This document shows positions 1-6,964 of a stretch of 64,000 bases of DNA, piece by piece. Position 1 is the first letter of the stretch. Every line of letters starts with the position of its first letter. The notes beneath the pieces are model-generated. The model had not been told where the DNA came from, ran no database searches, and was given only the letters and a program-made list of their open reading frames with translations. The position numbers and the translations under genes are program-made. Source of the DNA: Oculatella sp. LEGE 06141 (lineage in GTDB: Bacteria > Cyanobacteriota > Cyanobacteriia > Elainellales > Elainellaceae); the NCBI RefSeq assembly GCF_015207605.1, contig NZ_JADEWO010000009.1, positions 1-64,000 of the forward strand, written 5' to 3'.

Positions 1-2
1 CA

Positions 3-194
3 CCCGACCCGCTACTGCCACAGCGCCAGCTTGAAGAAATTGCCGAGCGAGGTTGGGTTGTGGCAACGTCCCAACTCCAGGCAGTCTTGGGAGTCGCGCC
101 AAAGGAGGGCGATCGCTACGGGTTCCAGCTTCAGCGCTGTGGCCGGATTGGCCGGGAGGCCGGCTGGCAGATACTAAAAAACCCTCGCGTGTGA
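3..194 (+). CDS. C-terminal part of a probable DNA-binding protein (5' end outside the window)
   Basis: The frame is open from the window edge and ends at TGA 192-194, giving the last 63 residues of a rightward gene. The visible part reads as a short helical, winged-helix-like module: a TSQLQAVLGV stretch resembling a helix-turn-helix, then GDRYGF and GREAGWQILKN. Such C-terminal modules occur in cyanobacterial and phage regulators, but the family is not certain. Its stop lies inside the terminator of the leftward structural operon, so the two transcription units converge here. It may be the next phage gene or host sequence; the window does not decide. Confidence 0.5.
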   Translation, partial: PDPLLPQRQLEEIAERGWVVATSQLQAVLGVAPKEGDRYGFQLQRCGRIGREAGWQILKNPRV

Positions 195-201
195 GCGAGG
201 G
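176..201 (-). terminator. Intrinsic terminator of the leftward structural operon
   Basis: On the minus strand a 7-bp stem CCCTCGC/GCGAGGG with a 6-nt loop is followed directly by six T. It lies 25 nt past the stop of the last leftward gene. Confidence 0.85.
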
Positions 202-226
202 CGGGAGCTTGAGTCTTGAGTTGGGC

Positions 227-1198
227 TTATGCGGCTGTTGCTTGCCGCATCGTTTTTGCTACTTTTAGGAGTCCTTCATAGGCTCTTTTCTCGTCAGGCT
301 TGTTGTTATATTTCTTGGCGATCGCTTTAGCGATGCGGCTCAAGAAATCTTTGCCAGCATCCGTTTCGCTGGTGATTTGCACTATATAAAACGACTGCTG
401 CTCCTCATCCTTGGGCAACAGCTTGCTCAGAGTGGGCTGATAGCGATTGCTCACCGATTTGCCAAACCCGCTCGGCAACTTCAGTGCGGAGGATTTTGAC
501 TCCTCCTCTACCTCTACAGCGTCTGGCTCATTGATTGTGATTCCTGTCGCCGCACCATTTTGCTTGGCCTCGGTCACGGGTACCACGGGCGCTGGCAGCG
601 ATCGAATCTTCGCCTTCAGCTCGGCTGCCCAATAGTCGATCACCGTGTCGCCTGCGTTTGGGGCAACCGTGTACGTTGTGCCATCAAAATCCATCTCAGG
701 CTTTGCAGCCAGAATTTGTTTGATGATAATCGCGGTTGGCTGCCCGGTGATGCTGGAGATTTGCTCTGCCAACTGGTCAATCGGGACAAAGTTTTCGTTG
801 ATTGCTAGCACCTGTGTTGAAGCAGTTTGAGCCGCTGGTTTCTCCAGAATTGCCGTCCCCATGCCGATATCCTCAATAATGGCGGTTGCGATCGATTCTA
901 GTTCTTCTGAGGATAAGCGGGGTAGTATCTCGCGTGTGGCTTCTGCCCATACACGCTCTTGGTTTAGCCATAAAGTCACCTGCTCACAGCCGGTGATCAA
1001 CCAAACCAGGTCTCTCACTTCAGATTTGCGCTGCAACAGGTTGCAAGCCTGGCTCGACTCAATACAGCAGATGTGCATCTGGTAGGCCGAGTCTAGATAC
1101 AGAAAGGTGGATGGATGTAGCTGCAACTCGGTGTGGAGCCGCAACTGGCGCGATCGCCGCAGCAGGGAGAAATCTTCTTCAGTCAGCTCAAAAGTCAT
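227..1198 (-). CDS. Hypothetical protein, last gene of the structural operon
   Basis: This 323-residue protein is not recognised. The N-terminal half is mixed alpha/beta. Around residues 205-240 there is an acidic, low-complexity linker rich in E, S and A. The C-terminal 80 residues are basic and predicted helical, with a KAIAKKYNNKPDEKRAYEGL stretch. It starts at ATG 1198 behind a GTRGGAAC element at 1224-1231 and ends just before the operon terminator. Its position after the fibre genes is compatible with a tail accessory, lysis-related or late regulatory role, but nothing in the sequence settles this. Confidence 0.7.
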   Translation of the reverse strand: MTFELTEEDFSLLRRSRQLRLHTELQLHPSTFLYLDSAYQMHICCIESSQACNLLQRKSEVRDLVWLITGCEQVTLWLNQERVWAEATREILPRLSSEELESIATAIIEDIGMGTAILEKPAAQTASTQVLAINENFVPIDQLAEQISSITGQPTAIIIKQILAAKPEMDFDGTTYTVAPNAGDTVIDYWAAELKAKIRSLPAPVVPVTEAKQNGAATGITINEPDAVEVEEESKSSALKLPSGFGKSVSNRYQPTLSKLLPKDEEQQSFYIVQITSETDAGKDFLSRIAKAIAKKYNNKPDEKRAYEGLLKVAKTMRQATAA

Positions 1199-1223
1199 AG
1201 GGCAGTCTCAACGCTGCCGTATG

Positions 1224-1231
1224 GTTCCTAC
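1224..1231 (-). promoter_or_regulatory. GTRGGAAC element upstream of the 227-1198 gene
   Basis: GTAGGAAC in sense orientation lies 25 nt upstream of the ATG and overlaps the TAG stop of the preceding gene. It continues into CAGCGTTGAGAC, which recurs at the same spacing at the 19573-19580 copy. Its function is unknown. Confidence 0.4.
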
Positions 1232-1758
1232 CCCCATCCAGCGGAGAGGTCGTAAGCGGCGACGGCTTCAATGCTTTCCAGGGAATCGATCGCCTTTTTA
1301 TGGTTCTGGCAGTCTGTATGGACTTTCGAGACATGCGCGAACAGCGTTAGCCCCAACGCAACGATCTGAGATGAATCCAGTTCGATTTCCTGGTTATCCG
1401 CTGTTTTCCAGGTGCCCTGCCAGTAGCCCATTTGTGCCACTAGCACGGCCCCTGATATGCGGGTTGTGGAATCGCGATCGCTCTGCCAGACCTCACCGTT
1501 CCACTCAAATGTGGAAAATTCGTATTGCTCGCGGAGCTGGTCAACTTCGCGCTTGCGGTCGGCCTTGAGGCGATCGATCGCAGTGCCTTCATAGTCCAGT
1601 AGAAGCTGCTCCAGTTCGGCCTGGGTAGGTTCTGGCAGAGTGGGGTGGCTCCAGTCAAAAAGCCTGCCGGATCTGCCGTCTGGGTCAATCTCGCAATTAG
1701 CGACAAAGCCGTAACGCTTAATGATGGCTTGAGGCAAAAGTAACCAGTTCGTGTTCAT
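1228..1758 (-). CDS. Tail-fibre assembly-like protein with C-terminal DUF4376-type domain
   Basis: The 176-residue protein has an N-terminal part of about 60 residues, a charged helical linker (residues about 45-75) and a C-terminal domain of about 100 residues matching the DUF4376 pattern: FEWNGEVWQSD, then a stretch with W, two acidic turns, and a final helix that ends in CQNHKKAIDSL. DUF4376 domains are found in phage tail-fibre accessory and assembly proteins. The ATG overlaps the stop of the upstream fibre gene by four bases (ATGA), indicating translational coupling. A chaperone or adaptor for the fibre encoded just upstream is likely. Confidence 0.7.
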   Translation of the reverse strand: MNTNWLLLPQAIIKRYGFVANCEIDPDGRSGRLFDWSHPTLPEPTQAELEQLLLDYEGTAIDRLKADRKREVDQLREQYEFSTFEWNGEVWQSDRDSTTRISGAVLVAQMGYWQGTWKTADNQEIELDSSQIVALGLTLFAHVSKVHTDCQNHKKAIDSLESIEAVAAYDLSAGWG

Positions 1759-2504
1759 GCGAGTTCCATCACTTCAATGAACGTTTTGATCACACCACCA
1801 TGCCTGCGGCGATCGTTGCCCCCCCAGTAGCCGTTAATCACGATGTATGGCGCAAAGCCTACCGGAACACCTGTTCTAACGTGAAAGGTTGTGGCGGTTA
1901 GCGAGTTAGACGGTACCGATGCCCCTAGAAGCGCTGGGGCGAGCCGATAAAGCGTTCCCTGCTCGCCCCCGGCACTGGCGATCGCGTTGGCGTTGTTATC
2001 TCGAAACATCGCAAATTGATGCTGCGAATTGTCGGAGGATTCGGTTGATCCGCTACCCCAATACACAACGGCATGAACCCGCAGCTTGCTGGACTCAGAC
2101 AATGGAGTGACCTGGATACTCAAGCCTGGAATTGCCGACCCTTCTGTAATTTGCGGAATCGTGTCGTCCCAGGGAATTTGTGCTGTGGCCGAGGATGAGA
2201 AAGTCATCAGGTTTGTAACCTCTACGACCTTGTGCTGCAACAGCACTCCGCCGCTACCACCAGAACCACCGGACGGCGTAGCATAAACCAGGTTATTGCC
2301 AGCACCTTTTGCCAGCACCTGCCCAACCGTTGCTGCCGCAAAACCGTTGATAATATTGGCTAGCCGATCGTCCAGCAACGTCTCAGACAGCTTGCCATTG
2401 CTGCCTAGAGACGGAATCTTGTTAGCATCAGCAGCGCCCATAGAGCTAACTGCCGTGCTCATCCATTGCCGCACACCGTCTATCAGCGTCAGATAGCGTG
2501 TCAT
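1755..2504 (-). CDS. Probable tail fibre/receptor-binding protein, N-terminal anchor shared with the upstream gene
   Basis: This 249-residue protein begins with an anchor of about 45 residues (LTLIDGVRQW, then GAADANKI and a G.L..L pattern) that closely matches the N-terminus of the neighbouring 2501-3010 product. A Gly/Ser linker (GGSGGSGG) near residue 80 separates it from a beta-rich C-terminal domain of about 165 residues, which looks like a jelly-roll of the kind that ends phage fibres. Start and stop both overlap neighbours by four bases. The arrangement of one anchor type with two different heads suggests alternative or paired adhesins on the tail tip. Confidence 0.6.
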   Translation of the reverse strand: MTRYLTLIDGVRQWMSTAVSSMGAADANKIPSLGSNGKLSETLLDDRLANIINGFAAATVGQVLAKGAGNNLVYATPSGGSGGSGGVLLQHKVVEVTNLMTFSSSATAQIPWDDTIPQITEGSAIPGLSIQVTPLSESSKLRVHAVVYWGSGSTESSDNSQHQFAMFRDNNANAIASAGGEQGTLYRLAPALLGASVPSNSLTATTFHVRTGVPVGFAPYIVINGYWGGNDRRRHGGVIKTFIEVMELA

Positions 2505-3010
2505 GATGCGATCAAAATATATCCGTCGTATTCAAACAAAATCGCAGTAGCAGAGGGCGCAAACCCCAATTGCTGCACGATGTATCCCGGCGTAGTAGCG
2601 GGGGGAGTAATGCTTGCCGCCCCTGGCGTTGTTGCAGAAAGCCAAACCACGCCCCCAGGCGGCATCCCAGAAACGGCGGTATTCCGCCCCTGGCAAAAAA
2701 CCGTAGCGTTCTGCCCATTGGAGACGGCAGACAGCACAAACCCGTTCGCCGCCCGGTTGTTTGAAGCATCGGCCTTGCGAACCTTGCGAGTCCCTGAATC
2801 GAGCCAGATGTTGACAAAATCTCCGGCTGATAGCGCTTCCGAGGCCAGAATTGTGTCGGTGTCAGCCGCAACCCCAATCGGCATCAGCGATTGATCCAAC
2901 CGCCCATCTGTTCCGGTTGCCACAATTTTGTTGGCATCTGCTGCCCCACCAGACGCAGTAATCGCGTTGATCAGGGTTCGTATCCCGTCAATGACAGTCA
3001 AGAATTCCAT
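2501..3010 (-). CDS. Small tail-tip/fibre protein, paralogue anchor plus decoration-like domain
   Basis: Residues 1-45 (LTVIDGIRTL, GAADANKI, G.LDQSLMP) match the anchor of the 1755-2504 product. The rest (about residues 50-165) is a compact beta domain with an ALSAGDFVNI start, RKADASNNRAANGFVL in the middle, a PPGGVVWLS turn and a final GYIVQQLGFA strand. Proteins of this pattern are common in cyanobacterial phages and resemble small beta-barrel decoration or fibre-tip domains. The upstream 2998-3465 product shares the second half of the pattern in weaker form. Confidence 0.55.
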   Translation of the reverse strand: MEFLTVIDGIRTLINAITASGGAADANKIVATGTDGRLDQSLMPIGVAADTDTILASEALSAGDFVNIWLDSGTRKVRKADASNNRAANGFVLSAVSNGQNATVFCQGRNTAVSGMPPGGVVWLSATTPGAASITPPATTPGYIVQQLGFAPSATAILFEYDGYILIAS

Positions 3011-3465
3011 AACTGCGTCGGCTCCTGTTGTTGAATAAAAATTTGAGTGGGCGAAATCACCATCCCCACCATCAGCAAGAAGCCTGATGTTGGTGGAGTC
3101 TGGGTCAATGTGCCGTTGATTCCTAGAAAAATGGGTAGTCCTGGAATCCAGTTCCAGGCCGCATCGCTGAACAGCCCCTCCACCAAAACTGGCACCGCAG
3201 CTCCAGCCTCAACCGCCGATCGCACCAGACCCACGACGCTAAACATCTGCGCCAGATTGCTGCTGTCGGCGTAAATTAAGTTGCCGTTAGAGTCGATCGC
3301 CACCATTCGCAGCGCACTCAACGCCACTGCGGCGATAATCGGCTCGGTTTCCAGCGCTCGGCTGTTTGTTGTGCCCCGTCCCGGCAAGCCAACGCTGACC
3401 CTGGCCGCAATCCGTACCGCAGCCGGACGCACCACAACCGTGGTTGATTGCTCAATGCCACTCAT
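2998..3465 (-). CDS. Small tail-associated beta-rich protein
   Basis: The protein has about 155 residues. ATG 3465 overlaps the upstream stop as ATGA and fits better than in-frame starts further upstream. After a basic N-terminus with RPAAVRIAARVSVG, residues 55-150 repeat in looser form the beta pattern of the 2501-3010 product: L.A..MVAIDSNGNL.YAD, then PIFLG and a closing GFLLMVGMVISPTQI. Specific function is unknown. Placement among the fibre genes and the shared fold suggest a tail-tip or fibre-base component. Confidence 0.5.
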   Translation of the reverse strand: MSGIEQSTTVVVRPAAVRIAARVSVGLPGRGTTNSRALETEPIIAAVALSALRMVAIDSNGNLIYADSSNLAQMFSVVGLVRSAVEAGAAVPVLVEGLFSDAAWNWIPGLPIFLGINGTLTQTPPTSGFLLMVGMVISPTQIFIQQQEPTQLWNS

Positions 3466-4052
3466 ACCGTCACCTCCCGCGCCACCAAAACCGCCCCTTC
3501 CAGTGGGCATTCAATTCGGCTATCGGGATAAATCAGCTCAACATCCCAGAGGTAGTCGCACGGCTGCGGTTCGCGCAGTTGCAACTCGCTTTCATTGATT
3601 GATGCGCCTGCAACCAGGTTTGCTGGCAGAGCGCTGGTCTGAATGTTGGTGAGCGACAGCAAGATAAATCCATCTGGGTCGATCGCCGGAGTGAAAATGG
3701 CGATCAACTCTCCGCTTTGCTTACGAATCTGGGAACGAGCCGTGCAACCAGCCAGATCAGCAACAACCTGTCCTTTCGCGTTGCGCTCCAACGGCAATGG
3801 AATAGCGACGACGGGTAGGGCGATCGCCCCCAACCCAACGTCCTCACTCAGTTCATAATCAATGCCGTCAAAATCAATGTTGGTTCCCGCAACAAGTGGC
3901 GATCGCAGCGGTTGAATTGGGATTGCAGGCGCACCGGGTTGCACATCCGCCGACACTTTGATCGGCTCTCCTTGCAGCACTTTGATGCTCAGAGCATAGT
4001 CTGCGCCTTGCTTAATTAATAAGTTGAGCTTGACTGGAATCACAACGCCCAA
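3462..4052 (-). CDS. Hypothetical tail protein
   Basis: A protein of up to 196 residues, rich in beta-type sequence, with an early proline-rich stretch (QPGAPAIPIQPL, about residues 38-50), not recognised. The furthest upstream start is TTG 4052; GTG 4043 (VIPVKLNLL) is an equally good choice, and neither has a clear ribosome-binding site. A GTRGGAAC copy lies 21-30 nt upstream. It is coupled by overlap to the following gene. The location between Tal-like and fibre genes makes a baseplate/tip role likely. Confidence 0.5.
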   Translation of the reverse strand: MGVVIPVKLNLLIKQGADYALSIKVLQGEPIKVSADVQPGAPAIPIQPLRSPLVAGTNIDFDGIDYELSEDVGLGAIALPVVAIPLPLERNAKGQVVADLAGCTARSQIRKQSGELIAIFTPAIDPDGFILLSLTNIQTSALPANLVAGASINESELQLREPQPCDYLWDVELIYPDSRIECPLEGAVLVAREVTV

Positions 4053-4072
4053 GGATAGGTGGACGCTCTGTT

Positions 4073-4080
4073 GTTCCCAC
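4073..4080 (-). promoter_or_regulatory. GTRGGAAC element upstream of the 3462-4052 gene
   Basis: GTGGGAAC lies in sense orientation, with its GTG overlapping the TAG stop of the preceding gene. It is 21-30 nt from the candidate start codons. Confidence 0.35.
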
Positions 4081-4364
4081 TAGCGCGGCATCCCCTTCAT
4101 GTAGCCGTAAGGGTTGCTGGCAGGCCGATGCACAGTCACCGCCTTGCCGCTGGCAACCCCACCGCTGGTGATGCTCTCGCAATACATAAACGAACCGTCC
4201 GCACCCTTCGAGCGATGCAACCCGGTCGAGGCTTCATAGCCCTGGTAGATGGCATTGAACTGGGTTTGGCGATCGCGCCGCTGCTCTTGCAGATTCGATC
4301 GCCTCATATATTGGCTTTGCTGCTGATTTGCCGCCAGGATGGCTATCTGTTTGGCTCGGTTCAT
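4080..4364 (-). CDS. Small basic hypothetical protein
   Basis: The protein has about 94 residues. ATG 4364, seven bases past the previous stop, is preferred over TTG 4394. Two copies of a GAACCCGATAT-like 11-mer sit at the start, so one ATG lies in each copy. The first half is highly charged and helical, rich in Q and R (ANQQQSQYMRR, QEQRRDRQTQ). The second half is Gly/Ser-rich with one Cys. No family is recognised. It lies within the tail-tip gene cluster. Confidence 0.45.
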   Translation of the reverse strand: MNRAKQIAILAANQQQSQYMRRSNLQEQRRDRQTQFNAIYQGYEASTGLHRSKGADGSFMYCESITSGGVASGKAVTVHRPASNPYGYMKGMPR

Positions 4365-4371
4365 ATCGGGT

Positions 4372-6240
4372 TCATATCGGGTAGTAGTTGCCAAGTTCGC
4401 CGTATTGATCGAAGCTTTCCCCGACCAGGGTAAGAGGCGTTCTCATGCTGCTCTCTGGCTGGTCTGCCCGTCTAAATTGGTAGACTCCATCCTCATCCAG
4501 GCTCATCGTCCAAGCCCCGGCATAGTCAGTAGCTGCTAACTCAGGCTGGTTTGGGATAGGGGTAGCGATATAAACCCTGTTTCCAATCCAGGTTGAGCGC
4601 TGTGGAAGGTCAATTACTTTCAGTCCTACAATTGGTAGGCCAGCCATCCCTTCACCTGTGCGCCCGTCAGGTCGATAGATGCTCGCCGGATAGTAGCCCA
4701 TCGAATTACGGTTCAACTGTTGCAGCAAGTCGTGGATGCTGCCCGTGTTGCTTACGATCGTGCCGTTTTCAGTTGCCCAGTAGTCCCAGGGAACCCGCAC
4801 AACTCGATCGAACTCGACGGTGATGGAAGTGTATATCCGACTCTCGGGAAGTAGAGGCTCAATAATAAGGTCGTAAGCCGCATCAACAATGGTTCCAAAG
4901 CCTTTAATTGCCCTGGTTCCACCCTCCGCCTGACCTTCTTCTAAGACTGAAACAATTACTTGTAAGCCAATCAACTTATCCCACAGCGGATGTTCGCCTG
5001 AACCTGTGTCAGCCTCCAGCGCAGCCAACCCTGTGCCTTTTGTATAGGTATGGATTTCATTTGCAACTGGCGGCGAAACCGCCTCTGCGTCAATAAGGGC
5101 ATGAAAAAACGGAATATTGTTGCAGGCTATAAATTCATCATTCTCATATAGCCAAACCCCGTTAACCAAACCCTCCCCATACGTCGCAAACCTATTCGGA
5201 CTTTCTAATCCCGATTGACCTCCGATCGCCCGATAAACTAACGCTCTGGACTGAGATTGATCAATTAATAATGTTTGGTGCCAGTCAAAATCGACGTTAT
5301 AGCTGTAGCTGCTACTGCCACCCTGCACACTACTAGAGCTAATCGATTGGCGCATCGAGAACGGAATGTTAACAGATTTGAGAATGAACTGCCTGCCCTC
5401 GATACTAATGTTGTAATCGAATTCCGAAGCGACAACGGTTCCATCCTCAATATATGTGGGATAGAACCCTTGAAACACGCTGAATGTGCCGCCCTCAAAG
5501 GCGATCGCCTCATCGTTAGTGTCAATGGAAATGCCTTCAATCGTTCCGGAATAATCCCACTCAATAGACCCACTGCCGTCTGGGCTAAATCTAAAATCCC
5601 CGCTTGCCGATAGCTGACTGGGTTGAACTAATTCAATCTGGTTGCTTTCAGTTAGCTGCACTTGTGGGATGGCGACACCAACCAGGAGGCCATAGCCGAC
5701 TGGGATTGGTCCATAGGTTCTGCTACTTTCAATTTCGCTGATTCCGGCCTGGTTCAGAACAGTAATCGTGGTTGGCTTTTGGATAGAGGCCAAGTTTGCA
5801 ATAAACCGCACTCCATTGATTTGGTGGATTTGAATAGGAATCAATGGGGAGTCTTCAAGCGCCAGTCGCGCCGTTTTGCCGCCCAAATAAGTTTGGTTGT
5901 CAATGGTGTAGATCCAAAGAAACTTACCAACAGGTGGCGGCAGCGGCGGGATATCCTCTTGCTTTCGCCTCGGCCTCGGCATGGCATCAACTACACTCCC
6001 AGCGCCGTCTATTGCTTGCCCTGCGGCAATGCCCCCAGTGGTAATCAGTTCGCCGGCGGCGATCGCTTCACCCCCAGCACCACGAACGATCGCCACCCCC
6101 CAATCAGCATCAATGCCCTCCAGGGTGGCAGCACCGCTCATTTCTTCCAGGGCAAGCTGCGCCTCAGTTGCCCGATTCAGATGGTTCGCCCTGGCAGAAT
6201 CAGCCCCAAACAGAGCGATCGCCCTGGCTCTAGACTCCAT
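4372..6240 (-). CDS. Large tail-tip/baseplate hypothetical protein
   Basis: A 622-residue protein, not recognised by family. The first 85 residues are Ala/Gly-rich and helical, followed by a proline-rich hinge (PRPRRKQEDIPPLPPPVG, about residues 88-105). The remaining 500 residues are beta-rich, with many aromatic and Gly/Ser turns and no repeats or membrane segment. Length, composition and position after the Tal-like gene point to a structural tail-tip protein, possibly carrying receptor- or polysaccharide-binding modules. The start overlaps the end of the upstream gene by 11 bases. Confidence 0.55.
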   Translation of the reverse strand: MESRARAIALFGADSARANHLNRATEAQLALEEMSGAATLEGIDADWGVAIVRGAGGEAIAAGELITTGGIAAGQAIDGAGSVVDAMPRPRRKQEDIPPLPPPVGKFLWIYTIDNQTYLGGKTARLALEDSPLIPIQIHQINGVRFIANLASIQKPTTITVLNQAGISEIESSRTYGPIPVGYGLLVGVAIPQVQLTESNQIELVQPSQLSASGDFRFSPDGSGSIEWDYSGTIEGISIDTNDEAIAFEGGTFSVFQGFYPTYIEDGTVVASEFDYNISIEGRQFILKSVNIPFSMRQSISSSSVQGGSSSYSYNVDFDWHQTLLIDQSQSRALVYRAIGGQSGLESPNRFATYGEGLVNGVWLYENDEFIACNNIPFFHALIDAEAVSPPVANEIHTYTKGTGLAALEADTGSGEHPLWDKLIGLQVIVSVLEEGQAEGGTRAIKGFGTIVDAAYDLIIEPLLPESRIYTSITVEFDRVVRVPWDYWATENGTIVSNTGSIHDLLQQLNRNSMGYYPASIYRPDGRTGEGMAGLPIVGLKVIDLPQRSTWIGNRVYIATPIPNQPELAATDYAGAWTMSLDEDGVYQFRRADQPESSMRTPLTLVGESFDQYGELGNYYPI

Positions 6241-6922
6241 TGGCGTTGCCAGAATTCAAAACGTTGATTTCAACGGCGATCGTTTCGGTATTGCCGTCAG
6301 AAATAGTGATCAGGTCGTAAGTTGCCACCCAGACCGGGTATCCGTTGGCGAATCGCAACGTATGATCGCCAGCCCCAGCGTTGGTGAGATTCACCTTAGT
6401 CAGCAACGCCTGGTCTTGATATAGCTCAATCAAATTGGCTGAAACCGACTTCAAATAATAAATTTGTGCGGCAATGCCGCCTGGAACGGTGTCGCTGCTG
6501 GTGACGATGACGCGATCGCCATCTGTGCCACCGTGTGCGGCAACCTGCAACTGGCTGTTGACCAGGTCAACTGCGGCGATCGGCTTGTTTGCCGCTCCAC
6601 TGCGACCCTGCCACAGCACAGCCTGAACAAATTGAATCGTGCCACCGGCTGCGCTAAACGTTAACATCTCGCTCGGCAGTTCAAACCGCTTTTGAACCGA
6701 GTCATAGGTACCCACGTCAGCCAGATACGGTTGGGGCACATAGCCAGTGGTCTGCGCCACTTCAGAAGCAATTACGTCGTATGCCGAGGATTGACGAGTC
6801 AATGGAGCAACCGGATTGCACAGCAACAGAGAGAACAGTGCCGGATTGGGTGCGGCAGCTCCACGAAACATAACGTTTCCAACCCGATCTAGAAATGAGT
6901 TAAATGCTGTCCAATCTGACAT
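6230..6922 (-). CDS. Hypothetical tail protein
   Basis: A 230-residue protein starting at ATG 6922 (MSDWTAFNSFLDRVGN), with GTRGGAAC about 30 nt upstream. The N-terminal 90 residues look like a small structural domain (FSLLLCNPVAPLTRQSSAYDVIASEV). Residues 95-230 are beta-rich with several Gly-Gly turns and the motif DGDRVIVTSSD. No family is recognised. It lies between the Tal-like gene and the 622-residue tail-tip gene, so it is probably part of the tail tip. Confidence 0.55.
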   Translation of the reverse strand: MSDWTAFNSFLDRVGNVMFRGAAAPNPALFSLLLCNPVAPLTRQSSAYDVIASEVAQTTGYVPQPYLADVGTYDSVQKRFELPSEMLTFSAAGGTIQFVQAVLWQGRSGAANKPIAAVDLVNSQLQVAAHGGTDGDRVIVTSSDTVPGGIAAQIYYLKSVSANLIELYQDQALLTKVNLTNAGAGDHTLRFANGYPVWVATYDLITISDGNTETIAVEINVLNSGNANGV

Positions 6923-6952
6923 TTCGACTATCCCAAAAGCGGCTGTGCTGTA

Positions 6953-6960
6953 GTTCCCAC
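6953..6960 (-). promoter_or_regulatory. GTRGGAAC element upstream of the 6230-6922 gene
   Basis: GTGGGAAC lies in sense orientation about 30 nt before the ATG, in the 42-nt gap that follows the TAG of the Tal-like gene. Confidence 0.4.
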
Positions 6961-6964
6961 GCCG

